NCBI RefSeq assembly: GCF_008831285.2
Contig: NC_045144.1
Coordinates: 23,515,716 to 23,579,715 of the forward strand
Direction of reading: 5' to 3'
Source of the DNA: Nymphaea colorata
Taxonomy: Eukaryota; Streptophyta; Magnoliopsida; Nymphaeales; Nymphaeaceae
DNA: 64,000 bases
Position numbers and translations under genes: made by a program. The notes beneath the pieces are model-generated. The model was not told the origin of the DNA and searched no databases. It saw only the letters and a list, made by a program, of their open reading frames with translations. Of this stretch, positions 1-10,107 are shown in pieces; the first letter of the stretch is position 1, and each line of letters opens with the position of its first letter.

Positions 1-566
1 CCACAACATAGACACATATTACTAGTGCCTCAAAGACATCTCAAAATCCATTTCACAATATTCTAGTGATCTTTACCAGGATTTGGGAGAAACCTGTTGA
101 CAACCCCAACTATATGAGCAATGCCTCATCTCATATACACCAAAGCATACATTAAACTACCCAACAGCTAAAGCATATCAAACCTTATACATGTCTTCTT
201 CCTTTTTATCTATGGAAGGGCTCTACTTCATACTCAGCTTAAACTGCGTTCTAAGTGGGGTATTCACCATTTTAGCTTTGTTCACACTGAATCTTTGAAG
301 TACTTTTTGATGTACTTCTCTTGTGATAGCCACAACTTCTTTGCTTTTCTATCATGAACAATCTTCATGCCCAAAATCTGATTTGTGGGTCTCAAACATC
401 TCATGCCAAATGCTTTGCTGAACTTTTTCTTCAAGTTAGCAATTTTTTAAGTATTCATACCAACAAGGAGCATGACATCAACATAAAGCAACAATATAAC
501 AAAGTCATCATCTGAAAATTTTTTAACATAAACACAGTGGTCTGAAGTAGTCTTCTTGTAACCATG
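1..566 (-). pseudogene. Ty1/copia pol remnant: end of reverse transcriptase and start of RNase H
   Basis: Read on the minus strand from 566 to 1, this is the second half of a copia reverse transcriptase running into the RNase H connection. Visible blocks are a GYKKT-SDHCVYVKKF stretch, then an LLLYVDV block where active elements have YVDD, then a GSLMYALVYMR block and a VKWILR block followed by GTS. These are standard Ty1/copia landmarks in the right order. Several in-frame stops interrupt the frame and the second catalytic aspartate of YVDD is Val, so it is dead. It continues the element at 4328-7320; an inserted LTR separates the two parts. The element runs off the left edge of the window, so its 3' LTR is not seen. 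Confidence 0.82.
562..566. repeat. Target-site duplication CCATG, left copy
   Basis: CCATG lies immediately before the TG start of the inserted LTR at 567. The same five bases follow the CA end at 4327 (4328-4332). A 5-bp duplication is the expected LTR-retrotransposon integration scar. Confidence 0.75.
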
Positions 567-1400
567 TGTTATCACCCCAAATTCTTCCAAAAGAGGTGTA
601 TTTCATTTCCACACAAATGAAATTTTCAGTTGTTTGGCTTTAAACATTTAGACCCTAAGGCCAATCCTAGATCCAAAACAAATTTGTCTCTAAAGCCTTG
701 TCCAAACCCAAACACAAAATTCAAATTCAAAACTCAACTTTAGAAGCGAGATTAAATTCCAAAGTCCAACTATCGGATCCGAATTAGATCCAAAAACCAA
801 GTTTAGATTGAAATCGAGAATTTCAAACTTAAAATCTAAAGCCGAGGTCAAAACGACAAAATTTGGTGCTATTGAGCACTGCATGTACATGCACAAACCT
901 TCCTTTTGTTTTATGTCTTGTCCTCGCACCAAAATTGTGTTTTTTTCAGCTTAAACCACTCAGTAGAAGGCATGGGTGACCAATTGAACCCAATCCGGAT
1001 CTCAGAGTCACTCAAAACAGAGTCACCATTTTTATGCACATTTTAAATAAAAAATGTTTTATACTTCTTATATAATCCAACCTTTGTTTGTTTATGTATT
1101 TACACATTTTATTTGATTTTATTCTGTTTTATTTTTTTTAATAATTTTTTTGCTCGCACATCGCGTGCAATGCGAAGACGTGTAGTCGTGAGAGCGATGC
1201 GCCAGGCGGTTCGGGCTCCATTTTGATGATTAAACCACCCCTTTGGGCGGTTTTGAGCTTTTTGGGTGGACATTAGCCCTGTCCACACCTAAAGAGACAT
1301 TTGCAAGGTTGATAGCCAATCCCACTTAGTCAAAAATTATTTAAAAAAAATAAAAATAATTCAAAAATATTTGAAATTTTGAGTTTTGGCTCCAAAACTC

Positions 1401-1410
1401 TCTATAAATA
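1401..1410 (+). promoter_or_regulatory. TATA box of the nested LTR
   Basis: TCTATAAATA follows the block GAGTTTTGGCTCCAAAACTC. The same block with TATAAATA occurs on the minus strand at 9490-9497 in the other LTR copy. Conservation between the copies supports a polymerase II core promoter. Confidence 0.5.
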
Positions 1411-2732
1411 CTCCCACAATCTTCTTTCTTGGGCATGGGCTAACCCTTCGAGAATTTTTAATGCTTCTTCACTTGAAAATTTAGAGTTTTCCTTAGCCCT
1501 CAATTTGCATTTTTCTATTCTTCTCCTCTTCTTCTTCCCCAACCTTGGAGCAAGCCTCTCTAAGTTCAAACTCTTTGAGGAAGTACAAGAAGATCTCTTG
1601 GAGGAATCCTTTCATCATTTTAGAGCTTCATCCAAGGTAGGTAACCTTAGGATCTTCATCTTGAAGTTTCATTCTCAATATCATCTATATTCAAGGTATG
1701 TAGTCATCATTTTCATTTTCTCATTTCCTCTTGCCACCTCCCCATAGCCATGCAAGAAAGTTCAAATGATTTCCTATCCAGAATCGAGAGCTACATCTTG
1801 AGTGCACCGAGAATATGAGCAAGGCAAACTAAATTTCATTTTTTCATTCATCTTCAAAAATATGCTTGTTATACTGTTTTACTCATCATTTATGCTTGAA
1901 ATGATGCTCATGCTTGATGTATTAATTTTCTTTAATTGATGAACACTTGTGTGGCAAGAATGAGTGTTTGGAGGTTGGGATTTCCTCATTCTTATGTTGA
2001 TTTTTGAGGTTGGGACTTGTCCAACCTGGAAAAGTCATTCACGAATTTGTATATATTAAACTGCATTCTTTATGTCATTCTCATGCTTAGTTTCTTTCTT
2101 AATCACCCGATTAGGACCCCAATGTGTGTTTTTTCTATGTGGCTCTTTGTTTCATGTATGCTTGATTTCCTTTCATACCCAATGGTGGAAGATTGATATA
2201 ATCTTGTAGCAAATAAATCTTTTATGTTTACATATAAAAATTTTTGGAATTATGTTTTTCAAAAAGATTTTCAATGCGGCCTTGGAGACATAGCCTAGGA
2301 TCTTGCATTAGCCCAAGTTCCTCTCTGACCTACCTAAAAATCAAAGTCGGATATTCTCAAATCATTTCTTGATTTTAACTCTCACGAAGACATATACGTA
2401 TGTACATATCATATACGTATACTTGTGCATGACTATCTTTTTTTGTAATTCTCTTTTTATGATTTAACACATTCTCTTACAAATTCTCATGTATGTACAT
2501 ATGAATATATATACGTGCATCTCTCTCTCTTTAGAGTCTCATTTTTTCAAAAAATCTCATTTTCTCTAAAATCTCTTTCTTTCTCTCTTTTTTTAAAATC
2601 TTCTTCCCCCTCTTCATTTGATTTGATACTTGCTTTTCATAAGTTTTCATATACATATACATATGTATATATATATACATATATATGTATATATATGTAT
2701 ACACATATATATGTGTATATATATACATCTCT

Positions 2733-2933
2733 CTCTTTTTTAAATCCCTTGTTTTTGTGATTTTCAAAACTCTTTCTCTCTCTTTTTCCCAATTACTCTC
2801 ATATTAAAGTCTTTCATCTTTTTCATTCTTTCAAATACTTTTCTCCTATGATTTAAGGTTTTACTTTCTCATTTGCTGACTTCACTAAAACCAAAACTAA
2901 GGTAATGACCCAATATTGGAATCATGCTTGATG

Positions 2934-2997
<64 letters not shown>

Positions 2998-3432
2998 TAT
3001 ATATATATATATATATACATCTCTCTCTCTTTTAAATCCCTTGTTTTTGTGATTTTCAAAAGTCTTTCATCTTTTCATTCTTTCAAATACTTTTCTCCTA
3101 TGATTTAAGGTTTTAATTTCTCATTTGCCGACTTCACTAAAACCAAAACTAAGGTAATGACCCAATATTGGAATCATGTTTGATGATGTGTATATATATA
3201 TATATATATATACACACACATCTCTCTCTCTTTTAAATCCCTTGTTTTTGTGATTTTCAAAATTCTTTCTCTCTTCTTCCCAATTACTCTCATATTAAAG
3301 TTTTTCATCTTTTTTATTCTTTCAAATACTTTTCTCCTATGATTTAAGGTTTTAATTTCTCATTTGCCGACTTCACTAAAACCAAAACTAAGATAATGAC
3401 CCAATATTAGAATCATGCTTGATGGTCTACAA
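2733..3432 (+). repeat. Tandem array of three roughly 200-bp units inside the nested LTR
   Basis: Three successive units start near 2733, 3023 and 3222. Each begins CTCTCTTTTAAATCCCTTG, carries a CTCCTATGATTTAAGG block and ends with an ACTTCACTAAAACC block and the CCAATATTRGAATCATG block. The first two end in GATGATGTG followed by a TA tract; the third continues into the next LTR sequence. Units differ by small indels. The inverted LTR at 7350-10107 has only one such unit (7388-7460), so the expansion is specific to this copy. Confidence 0.8.
2938..3020. repeat. TA microsatellite
   Basis: A nearly pure TA run at 2938-2994, one short interruption, then TA again to about 3017. A second shorter TA tract is at 3190-3211. 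They sit at the joints of the tandem units. Confidence 0.9.
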
Positions 3433-4226
3433 CCTCATTCCATTTTCAAAAACTCTTCTTTCTTCATAAAAATATTTATCACAATTGGAAAATGAAAAAC
3501 TAAGATGTATGTGGTAGTAGAAATGCTCTTAAATGAATGTCATGGTAGGAATGAATAATTTCCTTCTAATCATGTATAATCAATGCATTCATACATTTAC
3601 ACTTACTTAACACCATGAATGATCACAAGCACATCTGTAAAATAACTAAAGCAAGATGAGATAGAGCTCTAACTAGGTAGTAACTGAATTGAAGTAAAAC
3701 TTTAAACCTACTTAAAGTGTTAAGACAACACCAAAGTTATTTCCAAAAGTGATATTCAAATGTTTTCAAACAATATTTGTAAAGATTTTTCCAATTCAAA
3801 ATTTCTCAAATCAAAATATTTTACACTCTCAAGTGATCCTTCAAGAACTTTCTCAAAAGTTTGAAACATCAAATCTTCAACATTTTCTCAAACACAACAC
3901 CAGTTTTCGAATGAAAAAGATGTTTAAGTCAAAACGAAATGCATCAAGAATAAACATAGCCCTTGTATTGATTACCTCTGGTAAAGGCACTGGGAATGGT
4001 CGATCCCCATACCAACGGGTAAGCCCTTTTCTCTCTCATTTAAAATAAAACCACATTTTTCTCAAGAACTCCAAAAAATAATTATTTTTAGGGATGCGAA
4101 CACCATGCTCCCTCATAAAAAAACTCAAACTTTTTATACTACTGTCCATGAACTTGCTTTAAGGCATACAAGTTTTTTCTCAATTTACAAACATAGTCTT
4201 CTTTTCCTTTTCAAACTCTTCAAGTT

Positions 4227-4327
4227 GCATGATATATATACATACATATATATATGTATATATATATGTATGTACATATATATATACATACACATATATA
4301 TATATATATATGTATGTATATATATCA
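4227..4327. repeat. AT-rich ATATAC/ATATGT simple repeat at the LTR 3' end
   Basis: Alternating purine-pyrimidine repeat of the TACATATATATGTA type ending in the CA terminus. It produces spurious tyrosine/isoleucine ORFs on both strands. Confidence 0.8.
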
Positions 4328-4332
4328 CCATG
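4328..4332. repeat. Target-site duplication CCATG, right copy
   Basis: This matches 562-566 and marks the right border of the nested LTR. Downstream the copia reverse transcriptase frame resumes on the minus strand. Confidence 0.75.
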
Positions 4333-4803
4333 AAGAAAGGTTGTCTTCATAAAATTTGTTCTACTTTAAGATTTAAACTTGCTGCCAAACTTGATACAAT
4401 TCTAATGGAAGACATTTTAACAACAAGTGAAAATATTTTTTCAAAGTCAACACATTTTTTTTAGAAAAGCCTTTCACAACCAACCTAGCTTTATATCGTC
4501 GGTGAGAAAAGTTCTCATGACATTTTACTCTAAAAGCTCTGTGATTCTTCAAATCCCTTTTACCTTTAAGAAAGGCTGTCTTCACATTCATTTGTTCTAC
4601 TTCTAGATTTAAACTTGCTGCCAAACTTAATACAATTCTAATGGAAGACATTTTAACAACAAGCGAAAAGATTTCTTCAAAGTCAACACATTTTTTTAGC
4701 AAAACCTTTCATAACCAACCTAGCTTTATATCATGGATGAGAAAAGTTTTAATCACATTTTACTCTAAAAACTTAGTGATTCTTCAAAGCCTTTATACCT
4801 TTA
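4333..4803 (-). pseudogene. Ty1/copia reverse transcriptase, N-terminal part, tandemly duplicated
   Basis: On the minus strand two adjacent copies of about 235 bp (4333-4567 and 4568-4803) both encode the opening of copia RT. Visible are YKARLVVKGFS, a VDFEEIFS-like block, SSIRIVLSLAASLNLEVEQ and the block ending in FL(K/H)G. A functional RT has this segment once, so this is an internal tandem duplication. Joining the copia frame across the nested LTR would place FLHG directly beside GYKKT, leaving out roughly 80 residues normally found between them. Confidence 0.8.
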
Positions 4804-4872
4804 AGCACCTCCACAAGCTTCAAAGGTATGATTGTCATATAAAGTTTGCATCTCATCTTCTATTGCTTCAAT

Positions 4873-5379
4873 CTACTTCTCTTTTCCACCATCTATCAAC
4901 CAAACATACTCATGTGTAGGATACTTGATAGATGGTCTTTTTTCTCTAGTAAATCTACAAAGTGACTTTATATTTGAAGAAGAACGAACTTCAAACTGTC
5001 TACTATCATCGATGCCAAACACATCTGATTGGTCAACATTATGCTCTGAACTTTCAAAGTCTTCATGTGTGTCATCTTTAACAAATCTTAGGAATAAATA
5101 CAAAGGAACAAGAACTATATCAACTGTCATGCCTTTACACTGAGATGTTTTATCAGTTGGTTTTTCAATATCTTCAATATTTTGATTCTCAACAACAACT
5201 GCACCTCTGCTTCTAATAAATTTTTTCTTAATATGATTATACAATTTGTACCCAAACTCATCTTCATCATACTGCAAAAAAACACACTGACGTGTCTTTG
5301 CTTCTAACTTAGATCTTTTAGCTTTTAGAACATGCACAAATGCTTTGCATTCAAAAACACGTAAATGATCATATGACAC
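4873..5379 (-). pseudogene. Ty1/copia integrase C-terminal region and linker to RT
   Basis: An open minus-strand stretch of 168 codons. It begins SYDHLRVFECKAFVHV and continues RSKLEAKTRQCVFLQY, DEFGYKLY and KKFIRSR, which is the signature of the plant copia integrase C-terminal domain (normally HLRVFGC, then IFLGY, then KKxxxSRDVVF). The remainder, up to RPSIKYPTHEYV, corresponds to the variable linker before RT. It lies between the integrase core and the RT fragments in the expected order. It is the longest surviving frame of this element but cannot work alone. Confidence 0.85.
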
Positions 5380-5399
5380 TTTTTTGTTATACTAAAGTA

Positions 5400-6120
5400 T
5401 ATTTGGAACATCATCATTCAAAAAAACATGATGAGAAAAAATTAACCATATGTGCAACAGTGTATAAAACTTTGCCCTAAAAAGTAATAGGCAATTGTGC
5501 CTCAGATAACATACATCTCACTCTTTCAATAAGAGTTCTATTCATCCTCTCAGCTATACCAGTCAACTGAGAACTCATACTTTTGATGCCTTATACCACG
5601 CATTCTGCAATACTCATCAAAGGGACCCAAATGCTCACCTCCATTGTCACTATGTATGCACTTTATTCTTCTTTTAGTCTATCTCTTAACAAGAACACGA
5701 AATTGCTTGAATGTATTGGCCATTTCATCCTTCGTCTTCAAAGCATAAACCCACACCTTTCTTGAATGATCATCAATGAAAGTGACAAAGTAAAATGCAC
5801 AATCATGTATACTAACCTTCAGTGGATCACAAAAATCTAAGTAAACAAGCTCTAACAATTTTTTCTTCCTTGAAGATGGATAATTGTTAAATGAAATTCT
5901 TCTTTGCTTTCTAACCAAGCAATGAGTATATCTTTCTAATTTTTCTTTCTTCACTTCATAAAGTAGATTCATTTTAATCGAACGGTCAATAACTTTCTCA
6001 CTCATATGACCCAACTTCTTGTGCCATCACTTAGTAAATTTCTTATTCTCTATCACATGCATTACATCTTTTGTAATTGATGTCTGCATAACATATAAGT
6101 TGTTATACTTTTTGCTTTGA
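5400..6120 (-). pseudogene. Ty1/copia GAG-pre-integrase and integrase core, broken
   Basis: The minus-strand frame 6014-5679 contains MGHMSEKVIDRS and a CLVRKQRRISF block, then LLELVYLDFCDPLKVS and a YFVTFIDDHSRKVWVYALKTKDE stretch broken only by minor substitutions. These match the pre-integrase domain and the first part of the integrase core: the LxHxDxxGP motif is altered, and the FIDDHSR block holds the second Asp. Downstream frames (5650-5400) are interrupted by stops where the catalytic Glu region would be. Confidence 0.8.
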
Positions 6121-6141
6121 ACCATTGCAAGTGAGCTTCTA

Positions 6142-6480
6142 TTATACATCATTGAAGGTGATACATAAGCCATCATCATCAAGTTTTTTAATTGAAATCA
6201 AATTCAAGCATATATGTGACACATATTTGATATCATTGAGCTTTAATACAGTTCCATTGTTGGTCTGTAAATTTATACCACCAACACCAACAACTTGTGA
6301 CAAACAATCATTACCCATTCTCAATACTCCATAATCATTAGAAGTAACAAAGAATTTTTTATTTGAAGTAACATGAAGAGAAACACCACTATCAATTAAC
6401 TAATTTTATCATGACTTGTTAAGTTCACAACATCTTCATCATAAACAACAACCAAACCATTACAAATAGCCATGGTGACA
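6142..6480 (-). pseudogene. Ty1/copia aspartic protease region, broken
   Basis: On the minus strand a KLVDSGVSLHVTSNKKFF block lies at about 6400-6340. The expected protease motif is W(L/I)DSG(A/C)xxHM, so the DSG core is present. After it come RMGNDCLSQVVGVGG and NLISIKKLDDDGLCITF, the typical TNT1-type continuation. A stop upstream separates it from gag. Confidence 0.75.
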
Positions 6481-6539
6481 TGATTACCATTACCTTCGTT
6501 TTGCTTTTCATTACTTCTATTTTCTCTTTAATACTTCTT

Positions 6540-7320
6540 GATGTACCCCTTCTTTATCGTAATGATGACATTCCATATTCCTGTTCCTTGATTTCAATTT
6601 CGTTTAGCTTTTCATTACTTCTATTTTCTCTTTAATACTTCTTGATGTGCCCCTTCTTATCATAATGATGACATTCCATATTCTTGTTCCTTGATTTCGA
6701 TTTGCTTCGGGTTTTGTCTCTACCTTTCTCACCTTTAAATTTATTTCTCCCTTTGTTTTCAATAACAAGCACCTCTGACTGTGGAGAACGACCTTCAAAC
6801 TTTCTTCTCATTTCTTCGTTTAAAATTGACTTTGATATGCTCTATAGGAAGAACATCATTTGGAGTAGAGTTGGGGAGTGAGACTCTAAATCCTCCCATG
6901 CATCCGGTAGAGTGGCAAGGGTCCATTGCCCTACAATTTCATCCTGAAAATTAATACTCATGCTAGACACTTGATTAATAAGTCCTTGAAACTCATTTAA
7001 ATGATTGGCTACAATCATTTAAACTCATTTCTTTCTGTAGACTTAAGTTGCATCATCTGTTTAAGCAAGTATATTTTTTGTTGCAGATCTTTGAGAAATA
7101 CAAGTTTTCAAGCTTGGACCACATTGCCTTTGCGAGAGTCTTATTTTGAATATGATTATAGACATTTTCATCAAAAAATTGTCGAATGAAACCACACACT
7201 TGTTCATACTCAAATTCCAATTCTTCATCACTCTTAGATACGGCCTTGAGTAGCAAACACTAGAAGATGCATAGCCTCTACAAACATGAGGTCTTTCATT
7301 TTGTTCTCTCATATACATCT
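6540..7320 (-). pseudogene. Ty1/copia gag (UBN2-type), broken
   Basis: On the minus strand, ELEFEYEQVCGFIRQFFDEN and AMWSKLENLYFSKI (7256-7053) match the first part of the plant copia gag domain. FRVSLPNSTPNDV and a KRRNEKK stretch (about 6880-6790) match its later part. The zinc-knuckle region near 6600-6540 survives only as a degenerate CHY-like trace. Two adjacent near-identical blocks at 6505-6590 and 6605-6690 show a small internal duplication around the knuckle. Stops and frameshifts occur throughout. Confidence 0.75.
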
Positions 7321-7875
7321 AAGATTTTTGTTTTCATAATCATCATATATAAGAATGAAAATTTTTTGAAAATGAATTGGGGTTGTAGACCATCAAGCAT
7401 AAATCCAATATTTGGTCATTACTTGAGTTTTGGTTTTGGTGAAGTCAGTAAGTGAAAATGATCTTGGAAGAAAAATATGTTGAAAAAAATGGAAAAGATA
7501 AAGACTTAATCACAAGAGAAATATGGAGAATGAGAAAAAGAAAGAAAATTTGAAGATTACTAAATGAGAGATTTTAAAAAAAGAAAGAGATACATATCTT
7601 TGTATTTATTTTATATGTATATTGTATATGTACATACATACATGTATATATGAATATGTGTGCATATGTGTACACATATGTATGTGAAAACTTTGAAAAA
7701 TGAAACATTAACTTAAATAAAGAGGAGAGAGAAGTTCCTAAAAAAGAGAGATAGAGAGAGATGCACATATAAGTGTATATATTATCGTACATGCATGTAT
7801 ATGAAAGTTTATAAAAAGAGAGTATTGATTGGAAGAGAGAGAGAAACTTTAGAGGAAAAGAAATAAAGGAATACA

Positions 7876-7920
7876 CACACACACACACACACAGATATAT
7901 ATATATATATATATATATCT
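7876..7920. repeat. CA then TA compound microsatellite
   Basis: About ten CA units followed by AGATATATAT and TA units, inside the 5' LTR. Confidence 0.9.
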
Positions 7921-8616
7921 AGAACACATGTATACATGTATACATGCATTCATGTATATGTGAAAGACATTTAACTTGAAGAGAAGAAATAAAATATTCT
8001 AAAGAAAAAAAAATAGAACACATGTATACATGCATTCATGTATATGTGAAGATTTGTAAAATAGAATATGGAAACATAGAGAGAAAAAATGAAGGAAATC
8101 CTCGTGTGCACATATATGTGTTTTCATGAGATCAAAAGTAACTTAAAACATCTGACTTCAAGTTTGATGTAGGCTGGAGGGGAGCTTGGACAAGAGCCTA
8201 AGCTAAGTCTCCAAAGTCACATTAGAAAGGGTTCTTTCAAAAATATTTTGGAAAGCTTGATTTCAAATATTTTTATATATGAACATAAAACATAGTTATT
8301 TTATTTGTTACAAGAGAATATGTTTCTTCCACTGTTGGGTATGGAAGAAAATCAAACCACATGATAAAGCACCCATTAGGTTTCATAATTGAAAGATTAG
8401 AAGGAAATTAACGCAAAATGACATGAAAATGCAAATTAAAATATACATATTCGTGAGGGTTTTCCCCGGGTTAGACAAGCCCCAACCTCAAAAATTAATA
8501 TAAGCAGAAAGAGTCCCAATCCACACTCTAATTCTCACCGGCATTCACATATATGAATAGAAAAATTAAGCAACTATGCATGAACAATATTTCTAAAATA
8601 AAGCAATATTCAAGTA

Positions 8617-9165
8617 ATAGAGAGAACTTGTTCAATCATAGAATGCAATATCATCTCATCTTCTCATGCTCCTGGTACACTCGAACATAACTTCTTGACT
8701 CTAAAATAGAGATTTGAAAGCTAACTCATATGGCCATAGGGAGATGAAGATGAGAGAAACTAAGAGAACCAAAACAAGACTATGCTCAAGAAAAAATAGA
8801 ACATAATGCAATCATAAAAAAAAATATCATATCATCTTCTCATGTTTCCGGTGCACTGAAGAATAGCTTCTTGACTCCAAAAGAAATTTTAGAGCTATCT
8901 TATATGACCATAAGGAGATGAAGAAAAGAGAAAACAAAAGAACCACAACAAGACTATATTCAAGAAAAGATAGAGCAAGAGAACTTGTTCAATTATAAAA
9001 TGAAATATCATCTCATATTCTCATACTCCTCGTGCACTCAAGAATAGCTTTTTGAGTCTAAAATAGAGATTTGAGAGCTATCTTACATGGCTATAAGGAA
9101 ATGAAGAAGAGGGGAAACAAGGGAACCAAAACAATGTTACATTCAAGAAAAGAAAGAAAACAACG
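8617..9165 (-). repeat. Tandem array of three roughly 180-bp units inside the 5' LTR
   Basis: Units start near 8617, 8800 and 8973. Each carries an ATATCATCTCATcTTCTCAT-like block, then CCxGTGCACT, AGCTTCTTGACTC, AGAGCTATCTTA, AGGAGATGAAGA and a TTCAAGAAAAGAxAG block. The inverted LTR has only one equivalent (about 1730-1830), so this array arose after the two copies separated. Confidence 0.8.
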
Positions 9166-9489
9166 AAAGGAATGAAATGGGATGTTGATTACATACCTCT
9201 AATGAAAATGATTTTAGAAAAAAATGAAGAACCTTGGTTGGAATGGTCCTAAATCCCCGTGAGTATAATAACAAGAAGATGAAGAGGATGCCTCCAAGAG
9301 ATCTCTTTGTTCTCCCTTGAAGAGTTGTAGCTTGATGAAGCTTGCTTCCAAAGTTGAAGAAGAATAAGAATAATAAAAAAGAAAGAGGGAGAGGGAAATA
9401 GAGGAAGAGAACTAATGAAAAAACTCTAAGTCTTCAAGTGAGAATGCACTAAAGTTTCTTTGAGGGCTAGCTTGGGAAGAATGTAGGGG

Positions 9490-9497
9490 TATTTATA
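9490..9497 (-). promoter_or_regulatory. TATA box of the copia 5' LTR
   Basis: TATAAATA on the minus strand, preceded by GCTCCAAAACTCAC. It corresponds to the conserved box at 1401-1410 in the nested LTR. Confidence 0.5.
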
Positions 9498-10107
9498 GTG
9501 AGTTTTGGAGCCAAAACTTAAAATTTGATTTTTTTTTTAATTTCACAACATTTTCTTGTGAATTTCAAATAATTTTGAATTATTTTCATTTTTTTTCCTA
9601 AAAAATAGGTTTTGACCAAGTGTGCTTGGCCCTTAGCCCTGCAAATACCCCTTTGGGGTGTGGGCAGGGCTAATGCGCACCCAAAAATTTCAAACACCGC
9701 CCCAAGGGTTGCTTTTGCCAGAAAAAGGGGGCTGCATAAAACCGTTTTATGCATAAAAGTCCATTTTTTTGTTTAATTTATTTAAAAGGTGTATAAAACT
9801 GTTTTTTTTTGTTACAAAAAGTCGGATGGCTTCAGTTTAAGCTTCAAAAACATGTTTTCTTGCGAGGACGAGGCGTAAAACCAGGGAAAGGTCAGTGCAT
9901 GCGCGCGCGATGCTTATAGCACCAGACTTTTTTTGTTTTGAACTCGATTTTGGATTTTGAGTTTCAAATGCTCGATTCGAATCTAAACTTGGATATTGGA
10001 TCTAATTTGGATCTGGAGTTGGATTTTGGATTTGAATCTTGGGTCTAAATTTGGGTTTTCTGCTTGAGTAAAATAACAGTCTTTTGAAAAAATTTGTGGT
10101 GATTACA

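Larger units (their letters stand above)
567..4327 (+). mobile_element. Solo-LTR-like insertion (about 3.76 kb) nested in copia RT, same family as 7350-10107 but inverted
   Basis: It begins TGTTATCACC and ends TATATCA, has CCATG on both sides and splits the reverse transcriptase of the flanking copia element. Its first 2.9 kb match 7350-10107 in reverse complement: the start aligns with TGTAATCACC reading down from 10107, the CTATAAATA promoter block is shared, as are the block with the AGATCTCTTGGAGG motif and the GCTTGATGGTCTACAAC block (3422-3440). I see no gag or pol inside, so a solo LTR is the simplest reading. The last 870 bp (3457-4327) has no partner at the right copy, where gag begins instead. 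LTRs this long are unusual for copia. ORFs in it are low-complexity or TA-derived. Confidence 0.65.
7350..10107 (-). repeat. 5' LTR of the copia element (minus orientation), 3' end truncated
   Basis: Reading down from 10107 it starts TGTAATCACC and parallels the nested LTR at 567-3457. Shared features are the block of repeated 'gatccaaa/ttggatc' words, the TATAAATA box (9490-9497), the splice-like AAGAGATCTC block near 9300 and the GGTCTACAAC block at 7388. It sits immediately upstream of gag in the coding direction, as a 5' LTR should. I find no primer-binding site between it and gag, and the last roughly 0.9 kb of the nested copy has no counterpart, so the LTR end and leader seem deleted. 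Confidence 0.65.
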
